Notes under the pieces: model-generated
What the model saw: the letters and a program-made list of their open reading frames with translations, nothing else
Databases searched by the model: none
What the model was told of the DNA's origin: nothing
Program-made: the position numbers and the translations under genes
NCBI RefSeq assembly: GCF_902506195.1
Contig: NZ_LR732817.1
Coordinates: 2,819,407-2,883,406 of the forward strand
Reading direction: 5' to 3'
Length of the DNA: 64,000 bases
Source: Citricoccus sp. K5
GTDB lineage: Bacteria > Actinomycetota > Actinomycetes > Actinomycetales > Micrococcaceae
Part shown: positions 52,316 to 60,648 of the stretch, in pieces
Layout of the letters: the number at the start of each line of letters is the position of its first letter
How positions within the stretch are numbered: position 1 is the first letter of the stretch

Positions 52316-53329
52316 GTGTCTGAGCCGGTCCGGGTGACGATCTACGATGTGGCCCGGGAGAGCGGCGTCTCCCCTGCCACCGTCAGCCGGGCCCTGAGCC
52401 AACCGCAGAAGGTCCACCCGCACACCCTCGCCCTCGTGCTGGCCGTCGTGGACCGCCTCGGTTACCGCCGCAACGCGTTCGCCCGATCGGCCGGCTCCCC
52501 GCGTACCGGAACCATCGCCATGGTGGTCCCGGACATCACCAACCCCTACTACTCGGAGGCCATCCACGGGGCCGAGCGGAGGGCCCAAGCCGCGGACATC
52601 GGGCTGGTGCTCGCCAACACCGGCGAGGACCCTGCCCGGGAACGAGCCGTCCTGGAGCGCCTCATCGGCCGGGTGGACGGATTCGTCCTCACCTCGAGCC
52701 GACTGTCCGACGCGGAGGTCACCGCACTGTCTGACCGGGCCAGCGTCGTGCTGCTGAACCGGCATGTGGAAGGCATCTCGTGCTCCCTCGTGGACCAGGA
52801 CCAGGGATCGCAGCGCATCATCACCCACTTGGCGGCCCTGGGCCACACCCGGATGGCCTATGCCGGCGGACCCTCCAGCAGCTGGGTCCGCCACCAGCGG
52901 TGGAACGCCCTGTCCGGCTCCGCTCAGTCGCACGAGCTGGAGATCCGCCAGCTCGGCCCCTTCCGACCCTCACTGGAGGATGGGCCCGCAGCAGCCGAAG
53001 AGGTCCTGCGCGCCGGTGCCACCGCCGTCGTCGCCCACAACGACCTCCTCGCGATCGGGATCATCCGGCACGTCCAGGGCAACGGCCTCGCCGTCCCCGC
53101 CGACCTCAGCGTGGTGGGGTACGACGACATGTTCGTGTCGCGGTTCTGCACGCCCCCGTTGACCACGCTCGGGGGCCAATACGAGTCCGCCGCCCACCAC
53201 GGCGTCGAGATGCTGGTCGAGGGCCGGCGCAACCAGCTCGTCGTGCTGCCCTCCAGCCTGGCCATCCGCGAGTCCACCGGCCCCGCCCCCGGTGCCACAC
53301 CTTGCACCTCCTCGTCCCTTCGTCCATAG
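52316..53329 (+). CDS. LacI family transcriptional regulator
   Basis: 337 aa. The HTH is VTIYDVARESGVSPATVSRALSQP, followed by a hinge and the sensor domain IAMVVPDITNPYYSEAIHGA to VVGYDDMFVSRFCTPPLTT. The start is a GTG at 52316 with GAGGAGG upstream. Its position between two exported MBL-fold genes suggests that it controls one or both. Confidence 0.9.
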   Translation: MSEPVRVTIYDVARESGVSPATVSRALSQPQKVHPHTLALVLAVVDRLGYRRNAFARSAGSPRTGTIAMVVPDITNPYYSEAIHGAERRAQAADIGLVLANTGEDPARERAVLERLIGRVDGFVLTSSRLSDAEVTALSDRASVVLLNRHVEGISCSLVDQDQGSQRIITHLAALGHTRMAYAGGPSSSWVRHQRWNALSGSAQSHELEIRQLGPFRPSLEDGPAAAEEVLRAGATAVVAHNDLLAIGIIRHVQGNGLAVPADLSVVGYDDMFVSRFCTPPLTTLGGQYESAAHHGVEMLVEGRRNQLVVLPSSLAIRESTGPAPGATPCTSSSLRP

Positions 53330-53403
53330 TGATGGTGGCTGCGTGACCCTCGTCACATACTCCCCCGTCACGCGGTGCCTCGGCCCCGACCTCCGGAGGA
53401 ATC

Positions 53404-54507
53404 ATGCCGTCCACGCCTCGCACCTCGAATGTCCCCCGCCGCACCCTTCTGGGCGCCGGCGGCATCGCCGCCCTGAGCGCCCCGATCCTTGGCGCGGGCT
53501 CCGCGAGCGCCACCACTGCCGCCAAGGCCGCGACCAGCCCCGTGCTGGCCACGGCCGCGAACGTGCCGGACACCGGCATGCACCTGGTCACCCTCGGAAC
53601 CGCTGCCGGACCGGCAATCCGCGGGACCCGGCACGGGATCGCGAGCGCCGTCGTCGTCGATGGGCTGCACTACCTGGTGGACTTCGGACTGGGGATGCCG
53701 CGGCAGGCCGCCGAGTCGGGCCTGACCGGCAACAAGCTGCGTCAGGCGTTCGTCACGCACCTGCACTCGGACCACATCTCCGAGCTGAGCGCCTACATGC
53801 TCTACAACTGGGACACCCCGGTACAGGGCGTCACCTCCCGGGTGGGGATCATAGGCCCCGGCCGCACCCGCCTGCCCAGGGGCATCCGGCCGGTGGTCTC
53901 CCCGCCGCAGACCGGCATGAAGGACGTCATCCAGAACCTGATGCGCGCCAACGCCTATGACATCAACATCCGCACCACGGACGAGGCCCGGATCCCGCTC
54001 GATGAGCTCTTCGAGGGCGTGGACATCGAGCTGCCCCGGCGCCCGCGGGCGGATCCGGACCGCAATCCCGTCCCGGACATGAAGCCGTTTACCATCTACG
54101 AGGACGACCGCGTGCGGGTGAAGGCCACCCTGGTGGAGCATCTGCCGGTCTTCCCGTCCTTCGGGTTCCGCTTCGAGACCGAGTACGGCGTGATCACCTT
54201 CTCCGGGGACACCGCCGAAACCCCCAACATGGTCCGCCTCAGCCAGGACGCCGACCTCCTGGTCCACGAGGTCGTCAACATGGACTACTACCGGGACCAG
54301 GACTTCGCCGAGGAGTTCCTGCACCACCTGGAGTCCAGCCACACCACGCCCGAGGGGATCGGACGCATCGCCTCCGAGGCCGGGGCGAAGAAAGTCGTGG
54401 TCAGCCACATGGCCGGGGTCTTCTCCGACGCCGACCTGGCCGGCATCGCCGAGTTCTACGACGGGCCCTACACCCTGGCCGCCGACCGGCAGCTCTTCAG
54501 CGTCTGA
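53404..54507 (+). CDS. Exported MBL-fold metallo-hydrolase
   Basis: A 367-aa protein with a Tat-type signal (VPRRTLLGAGGIAALSAP, cleavage near ASA at about 36). The MBL core is complete: THLHSDHISEL (HxHxDH), a later VEHLPVFPSFGFRFE segment, FSGDTAETPN (metal-bridging Asp) and VVSHMAG near the end. It resembles RNase Z-like/arylsulfatase-type MBL proteins of unknown substrate. It lies 74 nt after the LacI gene on the same strand and may be cotranscribed. Confidence 0.87.
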   Translation: MPSTPRTSNVPRRTLLGAGGIAALSAPILGAGSASATTAAKAATSPVLATAANVPDTGMHLVTLGTAAGPAIRGTRHGIASAVVVDGLHYLVDFGLGMPRQAAESGLTGNKLRQAFVTHLHSDHISELSAYMLYNWDTPVQGVTSRVGIIGPGRTRLPRGIRPVVSPPQTGMKDVIQNLMRANAYDINIRTTDEARIPLDELFEGVDIELPRRPRADPDRNPVPDMKPFTIYEDDRVRVKATLVEHLPVFPSFGFRFETEYGVITFSGDTAETPNMVRLSQDADLLVHEVVNMDYYRDQDFAEEFLHHLESSHTTPEGIGRIASEAGAKKVVVSHMAGVFSDADLAGIAEFYDGPYTLAADRQLFSV

Positions 54508-54547
54508 CCCCGCGTCCGACGGAGGCCGGCGCGGATAGACTGCCCGA

Positions 54548-55459
54548 ATGTCCGCGCCTCCCCCATCCCAGCGCATCCCCGGCCGAACCCTGCTCGTGGG
54601 CTGCGGCGCCCTCGGCACCCGGCTCGGGGAGCGGCTGACCGCGGACGGCGGGGAGGTGTTCGCCCTGCGCCGCACTACGGCCGGGCTCCCCGCCGCCTTC
54701 ACCGCCCTGCCGGTGGACCTGCAGGCACCCGTGCGCACAGCACTGCCGGCCGTGGACGCCATGGTCATCACCCTGCCTCCCGGCGGCCCGGTGTCCGCAC
54801 CTATGGCCAGCCCGGCGCCCGGCTCGGAGCCCGCCCAGAATCCCGGGCACGACGACGGCTACCTCACCTCGCTGCGGAACCTCGCCGCCGCGCTGCCGCG
54901 GGTCCCGCCCCGCGTGGTCCTGGTGTCCTCCACTCGGGTGCTCGGCGGCCACACCCACGGCCGCCCCCTCGCCGAACTGGACGCGCCCGCCCCGGTGGGC
55001 CAGCGCGCCACCACCCTGCTCGAGGGTGAGCGGCTGGCCACGGAACTCTTCGACGCCGTCATCCTCCGCCCGGCCGGGATCTACGGGCCGGGACGCGAGA
55101 TGCTGCTGCGCAAGGCCCTGGAGGGCGCCCCGGTCCAGTACGCCCGCCGCACGAACCGCATCCACGAGGACGACCTGGTCCGCACCCTGCACGCCCTGCT
55201 CATCACGGAGGATCCGCCCCGCCTGCTGCACGCGGTGGACCAGGCACCGGCACCGCTCGGCGAGGTCATCACCTACATCGCCCACCGACTCGGGGTCCCG
55301 CCACCACCGGCCATCGAGCCAGCAGAGGCGACCGGCACTGTCCTGGACGGCGCGCGGCTCCTGGATTTCCTGGGCAGCCTGGAGCACCCCACGTTCCAGT
55401 CCGGCTACGGCCAGCTCATCGACGCCCGAAACAGGACGGGATCCCCGGAGCAGTCTTAG
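54548..55459 (+). CDS. NAD(P)-dependent epimerase/dehydratase-like protein (YeeZ-like)
   Basis: A 303-aa atypical extended SDR. The cofactor loop LLVGCGALGTRLGERL (about 15-30) matches GxGxLG of YeeZ-like proteins. VVLVSSTRVLG and ILRPAGIYGPGR are typical strand/loop motifs, and RIHEDDLVRTL follows. The usual active-site YxxxK is not evident, as in other atypical SDRs. Substrate unknown. It stands 40 nt after the MBL gene. Confidence 0.83.
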   Translation: MSAPPPSQRIPGRTLLVGCGALGTRLGERLTADGGEVFALRRTTAGLPAAFTALPVDLQAPVRTALPAVDAMVITLPPGGPVSAPMASPAPGSEPAQNPGHDDGYLTSLRNLAAALPRVPPRVVLVSSTRVLGGHTHGRPLAELDAPAPVGQRATTLLEGERLATELFDAVILRPAGIYGPGREMLLRKALEGAPVQYARRTNRIHEDDLVRTLHALLITEDPPRLLHAVDQAPAPLGEVITYIAHRLGVPPPPAIEPAEATGTVLDGARLLDFLGSLEHPTFQSGYGQLIDARNRTGSPEQS

Positions 55460-55491
55460 GGCAGGTGGTGACCCGCTGCCTGCCCTCGCTG

Positions 55492-55749
55492 TCAGCCGTA
55501 GTGGTATCGGCAGGCCGCGATGCGCGTTTCGTCGTCTGCACATTTATAGACGAGCCGGTGCTCATCCGTGATGCGTCGTGACCAATACCCGGCGAAGTTG
55601 TGTTTGAGGGCCTCTGGCTTGCCGATCCCCTCGTTGCCGTTCCGCTGGATGTCTTTGATCAGAAGATTGATCCTCTTCAGGACGTGGCGATCCTGCGCTT
55701 GCCACCACAGGTAGTCCTCCCAGGCATTCTCGCTCCAGATCAGCAACAC
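55492..55749 (-). CDS. yoeB: Toxin YoeB (mRNA endoribonuclease)
   Basis: An 85-aa RelE-superfamily toxin that cleaves mRNA at the ribosome. VLLIWSENAWEDYLWWQ, RINLLIKDIQRN, GKPEALKHNFAGYWSRRI, EHRLVYK and the terminal CRYHYG match YoeB throughout. The catalytic His and Tyr at the end are intact. The start is a GTG at 55749 with GAGG upstream, giving the family length of 84-85 aa. It is 4 nt downstream of yefM. Confidence 0.94.
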   Translation of the reverse strand: MLLIWSENAWEDYLWWQAQDRHVLKRINLLIKDIQRNGNEGIGKPEALKHNFAGYWSRRITDEHRLVYKCADDETRIAACRYHYG

Positions 55750-55753
55750 GTCG

Positions 55754-56008
55754 TCAATCCTCGATGAGGTCACGTGCCGTTCCGTGGCCGGACTCCAGGG
55801 CTTCCATAGAATCCAGCAGACGGCGGGCATTGGACGGCGAGCGCATGAGGTATGCCGTTTCCCGCAGGGACTCGTAGTCCTCCAGCGAAACGATCACCAC
55901 GGACTCATGACCCGAACGGGTCACGATCACTTCTTCGCGGTCGTTCACGACGCCGTCAAGGACTTCTGCGTACCGCGCCCGCGACTCTGTATAGCTGATG
56001 GTTTTCAT
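55754..56008 (-). CDS. yefM: Antitoxin YefM
   Basis: An 84-aa Phd/YefM-fold antitoxin and autorepressor: MKTISYTESRARYAEVLDGV, then VIVTRSGHESVVIVSLEDYE and the C-terminal toxin-neutralising ALESG...ARDLIED. GGAGGAG precedes the ATG. The TGTACA-type palindrome just upstream fits known YefM operators. Confidence 0.93.
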   Translation of the reverse strand: MKTISYTESRARYAEVLDGVVNDREEVIVTRSGHESVVIVSLEDYESLRETAYLMRSPSNARRLLDSMEALESGHGTARDLIED

Positions 56009-56017
56009 GGCTCCTCC

Positions 56018-56037
56018 TGTACGGATTACTGTACAGT
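56018..56037 (-). promoter_or_regulatory. yefM-yoeB operator
   Basis: ACTGTACAGT (56028-56037) is a perfect palindrome with a second TGTAC half-site 12 nt away (56018-56022). TGTACA is the core recognised by YefM-YoeB in Escherichia coli. A TTGACT overlaps the palindrome on the minus strand. Confidence 0.65.
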
Positions 56038-56063
56038 CAATTTCTTCGTCACATCCCCGCAGG

Positions 56064-57011
56064 TCAGGGGACGTGGTGGCCGGCCGCCTGGAGCAGGCCG
56101 TACCACTCGCCCCGGGTGAGCGGGAGGTCGGAACCGGCCACCGCCTCGGCGATCCGCTGCGGATTGGTGGTCCCGAGCACCACCTGCATGTTGGCCGGGT
56201 GACGGGTGATCCAGGACGTGGCGATCGCCGTCGGGGTGACGCCGTAGTGCGTGGCCAGCCGGTCCAGTTCCGCGTTGAGCTCCGGGTGGTCCTCGGAGCC
56301 GAAGAACACGCCACCCTGGGCGCCCCTCTGGAAGGGTGACCAGGCCTGGACAGTGATGCCGTGGAGGCGGCAGTAGTCCAGGATCCCCCCGCCGTCACGG
56401 GTCAGCGAGTCCTCCTGGCCGGCCATGTTCGAGGCCAGGCCCTGGGCCACGATCGTCGAGTGTGTGAGGGAGAGCTGGACCTGGTTGACGAGCAACGGCT
56501 GGCGAACGGCCCTCTGGAGCAGGTCGATCTGGCGGGGCGTGTGGTTGGAGACCCCGAAGGACCGCACCTTCCCGGCGGACTCGAGCTCGTCGAAGGCGCG
56601 GGCCACCTCCTCCGGCTCCACGAGGGCGTCCGGGCGGTGCAGGAGCAACACGTCGATGTACTCGGTGCGCAGCGCCCGCAGCGACTCCTCGGCGGAGGTC
56701 ATGATGTGCTCGTAGGAGGAGTCAAAGTGCCAGTCCCGGTCTACAATCCCGGCCTTGGTCTGCAGCGTGACCTGCTCCCGCTCCGCGTTGCTGAGGCTCA
56801 GTGCCTCGGCGAAGACGCGTTCGCAGTGGTGGTAGCCGCCGGGGTGGTTGAAGCCGTAGAGGTCAGCGTGGTCGAAGAAGTCGACGCCGGCCTCCCGCGC
56901 CGCGCTGTAGAGCGCCCGGACCTGCTCGGGCGACTTGTCCGCGATCCGCATCATGCCGGCGATGATGTTGGGCACGGTGGTCTCGGTGCTGCCGAGGGGC
57001 ACGGTCTTCAT
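56064..57011 (-). CDS. Aldo/keto reductase (YdhF-like)
   Basis: A 315-aa NADPH-dependent TIM-barrel oxidoreductase. DFFDHADLYG contains the catalytic Asp and Tyr, TKAGI the Lys, and VLLLHRPDAL the His. GVSNHTPRQI and VVLGTTNPQRI are cofactor-binding segments. The ATG at 57011 follows AAGGAG. It is divergent from a zinc alcohol dehydrogenase gene; the 237-nt gap shows no clear operator. Confidence 0.9.
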   Translation of the reverse strand: MKTVPLGSTETTVPNIIAGMMRIADKSPEQVRALYSAAREAGVDFFDHADLYGFNHPGGYHHCERVFAEALSLSNAEREQVTLQTKAGIVDRDWHFDSSYEHIMTSAEESLRALRTEYIDVLLLHRPDALVEPEEVARAFDELESAGKVRSFGVSNHTPRQIDLLQRAVRQPLLVNQVQLSLTHSTIVAQGLASNMAGQEDSLTRDGGGILDYCRLHGITVQAWSPFQRGAQGGVFFGSEDHPELNAELDRLATHYGVTPTAIATSWITRHPANMQVVLGTTNPQRIAEAVAGSDLPLTRGEWYGLLQAAGHHVP

Positions 57012-57248
57012 GGGGCTCCTTGCCGGTGGTGGTCTCGGTCGGTCAGCCATGGCCGACGTCGTCGTCCCCCCATGATGCCCGGCCGTGGCACTCCATGGCA
57101 GGGCTCACCCTGGCCTGAGGGCTCCATCACAGGGGTACCACGAGGGACTCCCAGCCGCCCTCGCCGGGTGGTTCACTGATGCGGTGACCGTGGCGGGCAA
57201 TCCCTGCGGCGGCCACCTCCATCCGTACAGACCATGCAAAGGACCTTG

Positions 57249-58295
57249 ATGACCGCTGTTCCCGCTTACATCGCCGCCAACGCCACCGACCCGATGACCC
57301 TCGGGACCGTCGAGCGGCGCCCGGTCGGCCCCCATGACGTGCGGATCGACATCCGCTGGTCCGGCATCTGCCACTCGGACATCCACACCGTCCGAGGTGA
57401 CTGGGGCCCGCAGCCCTATCCGCTGACCGTCGGCCATGAGATCGCCGGGATCGTGGCGGAGGTCGGCTCTGAGGTGACCACCCATCAGGTGGGCGACCGA
57501 GCCGGCGTCGGCTGTCTGGTGAACTCCTGCGGCGACTGCACCAACTGCGCCAATGGGGATGAGCAGTACTGCCTCAACGGCTCCGTGGGCACCTACGGCG
57601 CCACGGACCGGGACGGCACCATCACCCAGGGTGGCTACGCCACGGAAATCGTGGTGGACGCAGACTTCGTGCTGCGCATCCCCGAGTCCCTTCCCTTCGA
57701 GGCCTCGGCCCCGCTGCTGTGCGCCGGCATCACCACCTACTCCCCGCTCAAGCATTGGGGTGCCGGGCCGGGCAAGCGCGTGGGGGTGGTCGGCTTCGGC
57801 GGGCTCGGGCACATGGCCGTGAAGATCGCCCACGCCATGGGCGCCGAGGTCACCGTGCTCTCCCAGTCCTTGCGCAAGCAGGAGGACGGCGAGCGCCTGG
57901 GCGCGGACCACTACTACGCCACGAGTGACCCGGAGACCTTCACTGCGCTGTCCCAGAGCCTGGACCTGATCATCAACACGGTCAGCGCCCCGGTGGACGT
58001 GGACGCCTTCCTGGGCCTGCTGGCCGTCAACGGCGCCCTGGTGAACGTGGGCGCCCCGGCCGAGCCGATGAGCTTGAACGTGGGCTCCCTGCTGGGCGGA
58101 CGCCGCACCTACGCCGGCTCCATGATCGGCGGGATCGCCGAGACCCAGGAGATGCTGGACTTCTGCGCCGAGCACGGCATCGCCGCCGAGGTCGAGGTCA
58201 TCGGCGCCGAGCAGATCAACGAGGCCTGGGAGCGGGTGCTGGCCTCAGACGTGCGCTACCGCTTCGTGATCGACGCCTCCACGTTCACGGCCTGA
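57249..58295 (+). CDS. Zinc-dependent alcohol dehydrogenase (cinnamyl-alcohol type, NADPH)
   Basis: A 348-aa medium-chain dehydrogenase reducing aldehydes. [15 protein letters not shown] and GHEIAGIV provide the catalytic zinc ligands; [15 protein letters not shown] holds the structural zinc cysteines. [16 protein letters not shown] is the NADP site. The sequence is closest to YahK/AdhC-type broad-range aldehyde reductases. The ATG at 57249 with AAAGGA is preferred over the ATG at 57234. Confidence 0.92.
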   Translation: MTAVPAYIAANATDPMTLGTVERRPVGPHDVRIDIRWSGICHSDIHTVRGDWGPQPYPLTVGHEIAGIVAEVGSEVTTHQVGDRAGVGCLVNSCGDCTNCANGDEQYCLNGSVGTYGATDRDGTITQGGYATEIVVDADFVLRIPESLPFEASAPLLCAGITTYSPLKHWGAGPGKRVGVVGFGGLGHMAVKIAHAMGAEVTVLSQSLRKQEDGERLGADHYYATSDPETFTALSQSLDLIINTVSAPVDVDAFLGLLAVNGALVNVGAPAEPMSLNVGSLLGGRRTYAGSMIGGIAETQEMLDFCAEHGIAAEVEVIGAEQINEAWERVLASDVRYRFVIDASTFTA

Positions 58296-58346
58296 CCCGG
58301 CTCCGCCGCTGCGTGCCCACACGGACGCAGCGGCGGGTCACCTCGG

Positions 58347-59225
58347 TCATCTCCGGCGGACGTCAGCCTCCTCTGGGCTTGCCGCCAGTGACGCCAACAG
58401 TTGCAGCCGCTCTGCGGACGCCGAGCCCGGCTCGGCGGTGTAGACCACCATGGCCAACCCTTCCTCGGCGGTGATCGCCAACTCCTCGTAGGCCAGCACC
58501 AGCTCGCCGACCTGCGGGTGGTTGAAGCGCTTGATACCGGCGCCGTGGGTCCGCACATCGTGGGCGGCCCACAGCGTCCGGAAGGTCTCGCTCTGCGTGG
58601 ACAGCTCCCCCACCAGGTCCTGAATGCCCCGGTTCTGGGGGTCCCGGCCGGCCTCGGCCCGCATGCTGCCCACGCACATGTGCGCAAACCGGTCCCACTC
58701 CGGGTAGAAGTCCCGGGAGGCCGGGTCCAGGAACTGGAACCGGGCCAGGTTGGGTGTGCGGCCGCCGTCGCCGATCACCGGCGAGTAGAACGCGCGCCCG
58801 AGGCGGTTGACGGCCACCAGGTCCTGGACCGGGTTCCGCACGAAGGCCACCGCGCCCTGCATGGACTCCAGCGTCCATTGCAGGCTCTCCCGTGGCTGAC
58901 GTGGAGCGGAGGCGGGCCGGCGGTGACGCCCGGACGTCGGGATGCCGTCGGCGGCCCGGGCCAGGTCGAACAGGTGGGCCCGCTCTGTCTCGTTGAGCAT
59001 CAGGGCGCGGCTCAGGGAATCCAGGACCGACGCCGACGCCCCGGCGATCGCGCCGCGCTCCAGCTTCGTGTAGTACTCCACGCTGACCCCCGCCAGGGTG
59101 GCGACCTCATGGCGCCGCAGCCCCGGCACCCGGCGGTTCCCGCCCGCCGGCAGCCCGGCCCGCTCCGGGGTGATCTTGGCGCGGCGGGACATGAGGAACT
59201 CGCGTACCTCGGCTCGATTGTCCAT
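58347..59225 (-). CDS. XRE family regulator with MmyB-like ligand domain
   Basis: 292 aa. The N-terminal HTH is typical of this family: FLMSRRAKITPERAGLP, then RVPGLRRHEVATLAGVSVEY and YTKLERG. The C-terminal MmyB-like domain (about 115-280) contains DLVAVNRLGRAFYSP and FNHPQVGELVLAYEEL; relatives are proposed to bind fatty-acid-like ligands. It is divergent from an acetyltransferase gene with a 61-nt inverted repeat between them. The ATG at 59225 is chosen. Confidence 0.9.
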   Translation of the reverse strand: MDNRAEVREFLMSRRAKITPERAGLPAGGNRRVPGLRRHEVATLAGVSVEYYTKLERGAIAGASASVLDSLSRALMLNETERAHLFDLARAADGIPTSGRHRRPASAPRQPRESLQWTLESMQGAVAFVRNPVQDLVAVNRLGRAFYSPVIGDGGRTPNLARFQFLDPASRDFYPEWDRFAHMCVGSMRAEAGRDPQNRGIQDLVGELSTQSETFRTLWAAHDVRTHGAGIKRFNHPQVGELVLAYEELAITAEEGLAMVVYTAEPGSASAERLQLLASLAASPEEADVRRR

Positions 59226-59350
59226 GACGTCAGCGTAGCCAGATCCGGGGACGGCGACGGAGTCCACAGCGGTACCCCTCTCGGCAGGGACTCCCCCGCC
59301 CCCGGTGACGGGTGGTTGTCTGGAGCCAGACAAGGAGCCCCACCCTTTTC

Positions 59351-59411
59351 GTTTTCAGTCGAGTTTGGGTGGGTGTTTGGCCCACATACCCACGCAAACT
59401 CGACTGAAAAC
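59351..59411. repeat. 61-nt nested inverted repeat between XRE and acetyltransferase genes
   Basis: The outer arms GTTTTCAGTCGAGTTTG (59351-59367) and CAAACTCGACTGAAAAC (59395-59411) are 17 bp and perfect. Inside, GTGGGT (59369-59374) pairs with ACCCAC (59388-59393). The element ends 27 nt before the acetyltransferase ATG. Confidence 0.9.
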
Positions 59412-59438
59412 CAAGCTGTTGACCGACAAGGAGAAGCG

Positions 59439-60002
59439 ATGGAACTCGAGGACCTGCTCGACGCCCTGAACGCCGGCGAGACCATCACGGGCGATTCGCC
59501 CCTGCACGCGGTCATGCACCGCACCAGCCAGGAGGCGCTGCGCATCACCGGGGAGCTGAACGGCGGTTACCACGAGCCGGCCCGGGTCCGGGAGCTGCTG
59601 TCCGAGCTCTTCGGCCGGCCGGTCCCGGACACGGTGATGCTGTTCCCGCCGTTCCGGACCGACTTCGGCAAGAACACCGTCCTCGGCGAACGGGTCTTCC
59701 TCAACTCCGGCTGCGCCTTCCAGGACCAGGGCGGCATCACGATCGGCGAGGGCTGCCAGATCGGGCACAACACGGTCATCGCGACCCTGAACCACGCCCT
59801 CGATCCGGTGCACCGCCTGGACATGCTCCCGGCGCCCGTGGTGATCGGGAACAACGTGTGGGTCGGATCCAATGCGACGCTCCTGCCGGGCGTGACCATC
59901 GGGGACAACGCCGTGGTGGCCGCGGCCGCCGTGGTGACCAAGGACGTGCCGGCAGACTCGGTAGTCGTGGGCTCGCCGGCCCGGGTGGTGCGCAGCCTGT
60001 AG
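59439..60002 (+). CDS. Maltose/galactoside O-acetyltransferase-like protein (LbH fold)
   Basis: A 187-aa left-handed beta-helix acetyltransferase using acetyl-CoA. The N-terminal helical part is followed by hexapeptide repeats: FLNSGCAFQDQGGITIGEGC, then QIGHNTVIATLNH (catalytic His), PVVIGNNVWVGSNATLLPGV and DNAVVAAAAVVTKDVPADSV. It matches the NodL/LacA/Maa family. AAGGAG precedes the ATG. The large inverted repeat lies directly upstream. Acceptor unknown, probably a sugar. Confidence 0.9.
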   Translation: MELEDLLDALNAGETITGDSPLHAVMHRTSQEALRITGELNGGYHEPARVRELLSELFGRPVPDTVMLFPPFRTDFGKNTVLGERVFLNSGCAFQDQGGITIGEGCQIGHNTVIATLNHALDPVHRLDMLPAPVVIGNNVWVGSNATLLPGVTIGDNAVVAAAAVVTKDVPADSVVVGSPARVVRSL

Positions 60003-60035
60003 CCTCGGTGGGAACTGGCCCCCCACCCCGTCAAG

Positions 60036-60500
60036 TCAGCCGGGCAGGTCCTCCTGCATGACCGCCACCAGCGCACGGATGCCCTGGGTGAGGGCCTCGA
60101 GGTCCGTCAGTGCCAGGCGGTCCAGGGGGAAGTGCGTCAGTTCGGGCCGGGCCGCCAGCAGGCGCTGGATGGTGTCCCGGCCGGCGTCGGTGACCGTCAC
60201 CCGGCGCACCCGCTGGTCACTGGGGTCCAGGGTCCGCCCGATCATTCCCTGCGCCTCCAGTCGGTCGACGATTCCGGACATAGTGGCCAGCGAGACCCTC
60301 ATGGCGGAGGACAGGCCCCGGATAGTACTCCCAGCGGGCTCGGCTACGAGGAGGGTGAGCACCTTGAGCTGCTGCATCGTCAGCCGCAGGGACATCATGG
60401 GCTCGATCACGGCCGGGACATAGGACCGCTCCAGCTCGTTCTGCAGGCTCAGCAGCTCGCCGCGCAGGTGCTCGCGCTGTTCGGTCTCGTCTGGATCCAC
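60036..60500 (-). CDS. MarR family transcriptional regulator
   Basis: A 154-aa winged-helix regulator: QQLKVLTLLVAEPAGSTIRG, LSSAMRVSLATMSGIVDRLE (recognition helix) and the wing RTLDPSDQRVRRVTVTDAG. The start is a GTG at 60500. It is divergent from the RND pump with 148 nt between; control of the pump is likely. No clean palindrome was seen in the gap. Confidence 0.86.
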   Translation of the reverse strand: MDPDETEQREHLRGELLSLQNELERSYVPAVIEPMMSLRLTMQQLKVLTLLVAEPAGSTIRGLSSAMRVSLATMSGIVDRLEAQGMIGRTLDPSDQRVRRVTVTDAGRDTIQRLLAARPELTHFPLDRLALTDLEALTQGIRALVAVMQEDLPG

Positions 60501-60648
60501 AGCCCCGAGCTTAGCCCGCAGCCAGCGTCTACCAGAGGCCTCTACCCGGAATCGCCGAATTGCATAGCCCTGCACTAAGCTTTGCCTGACCCTACGTTTC
60601 GATCGTTCCGCGTCCGGTGCGGTCCAACCCGCTTGCCAACCCCCATCG

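Noticed and set aside
60550-60600. Possible MarR operator in TTGCATAGCCCTGCACTAAG
   Set aside because: The symmetry is too weak to distinguish from chance.
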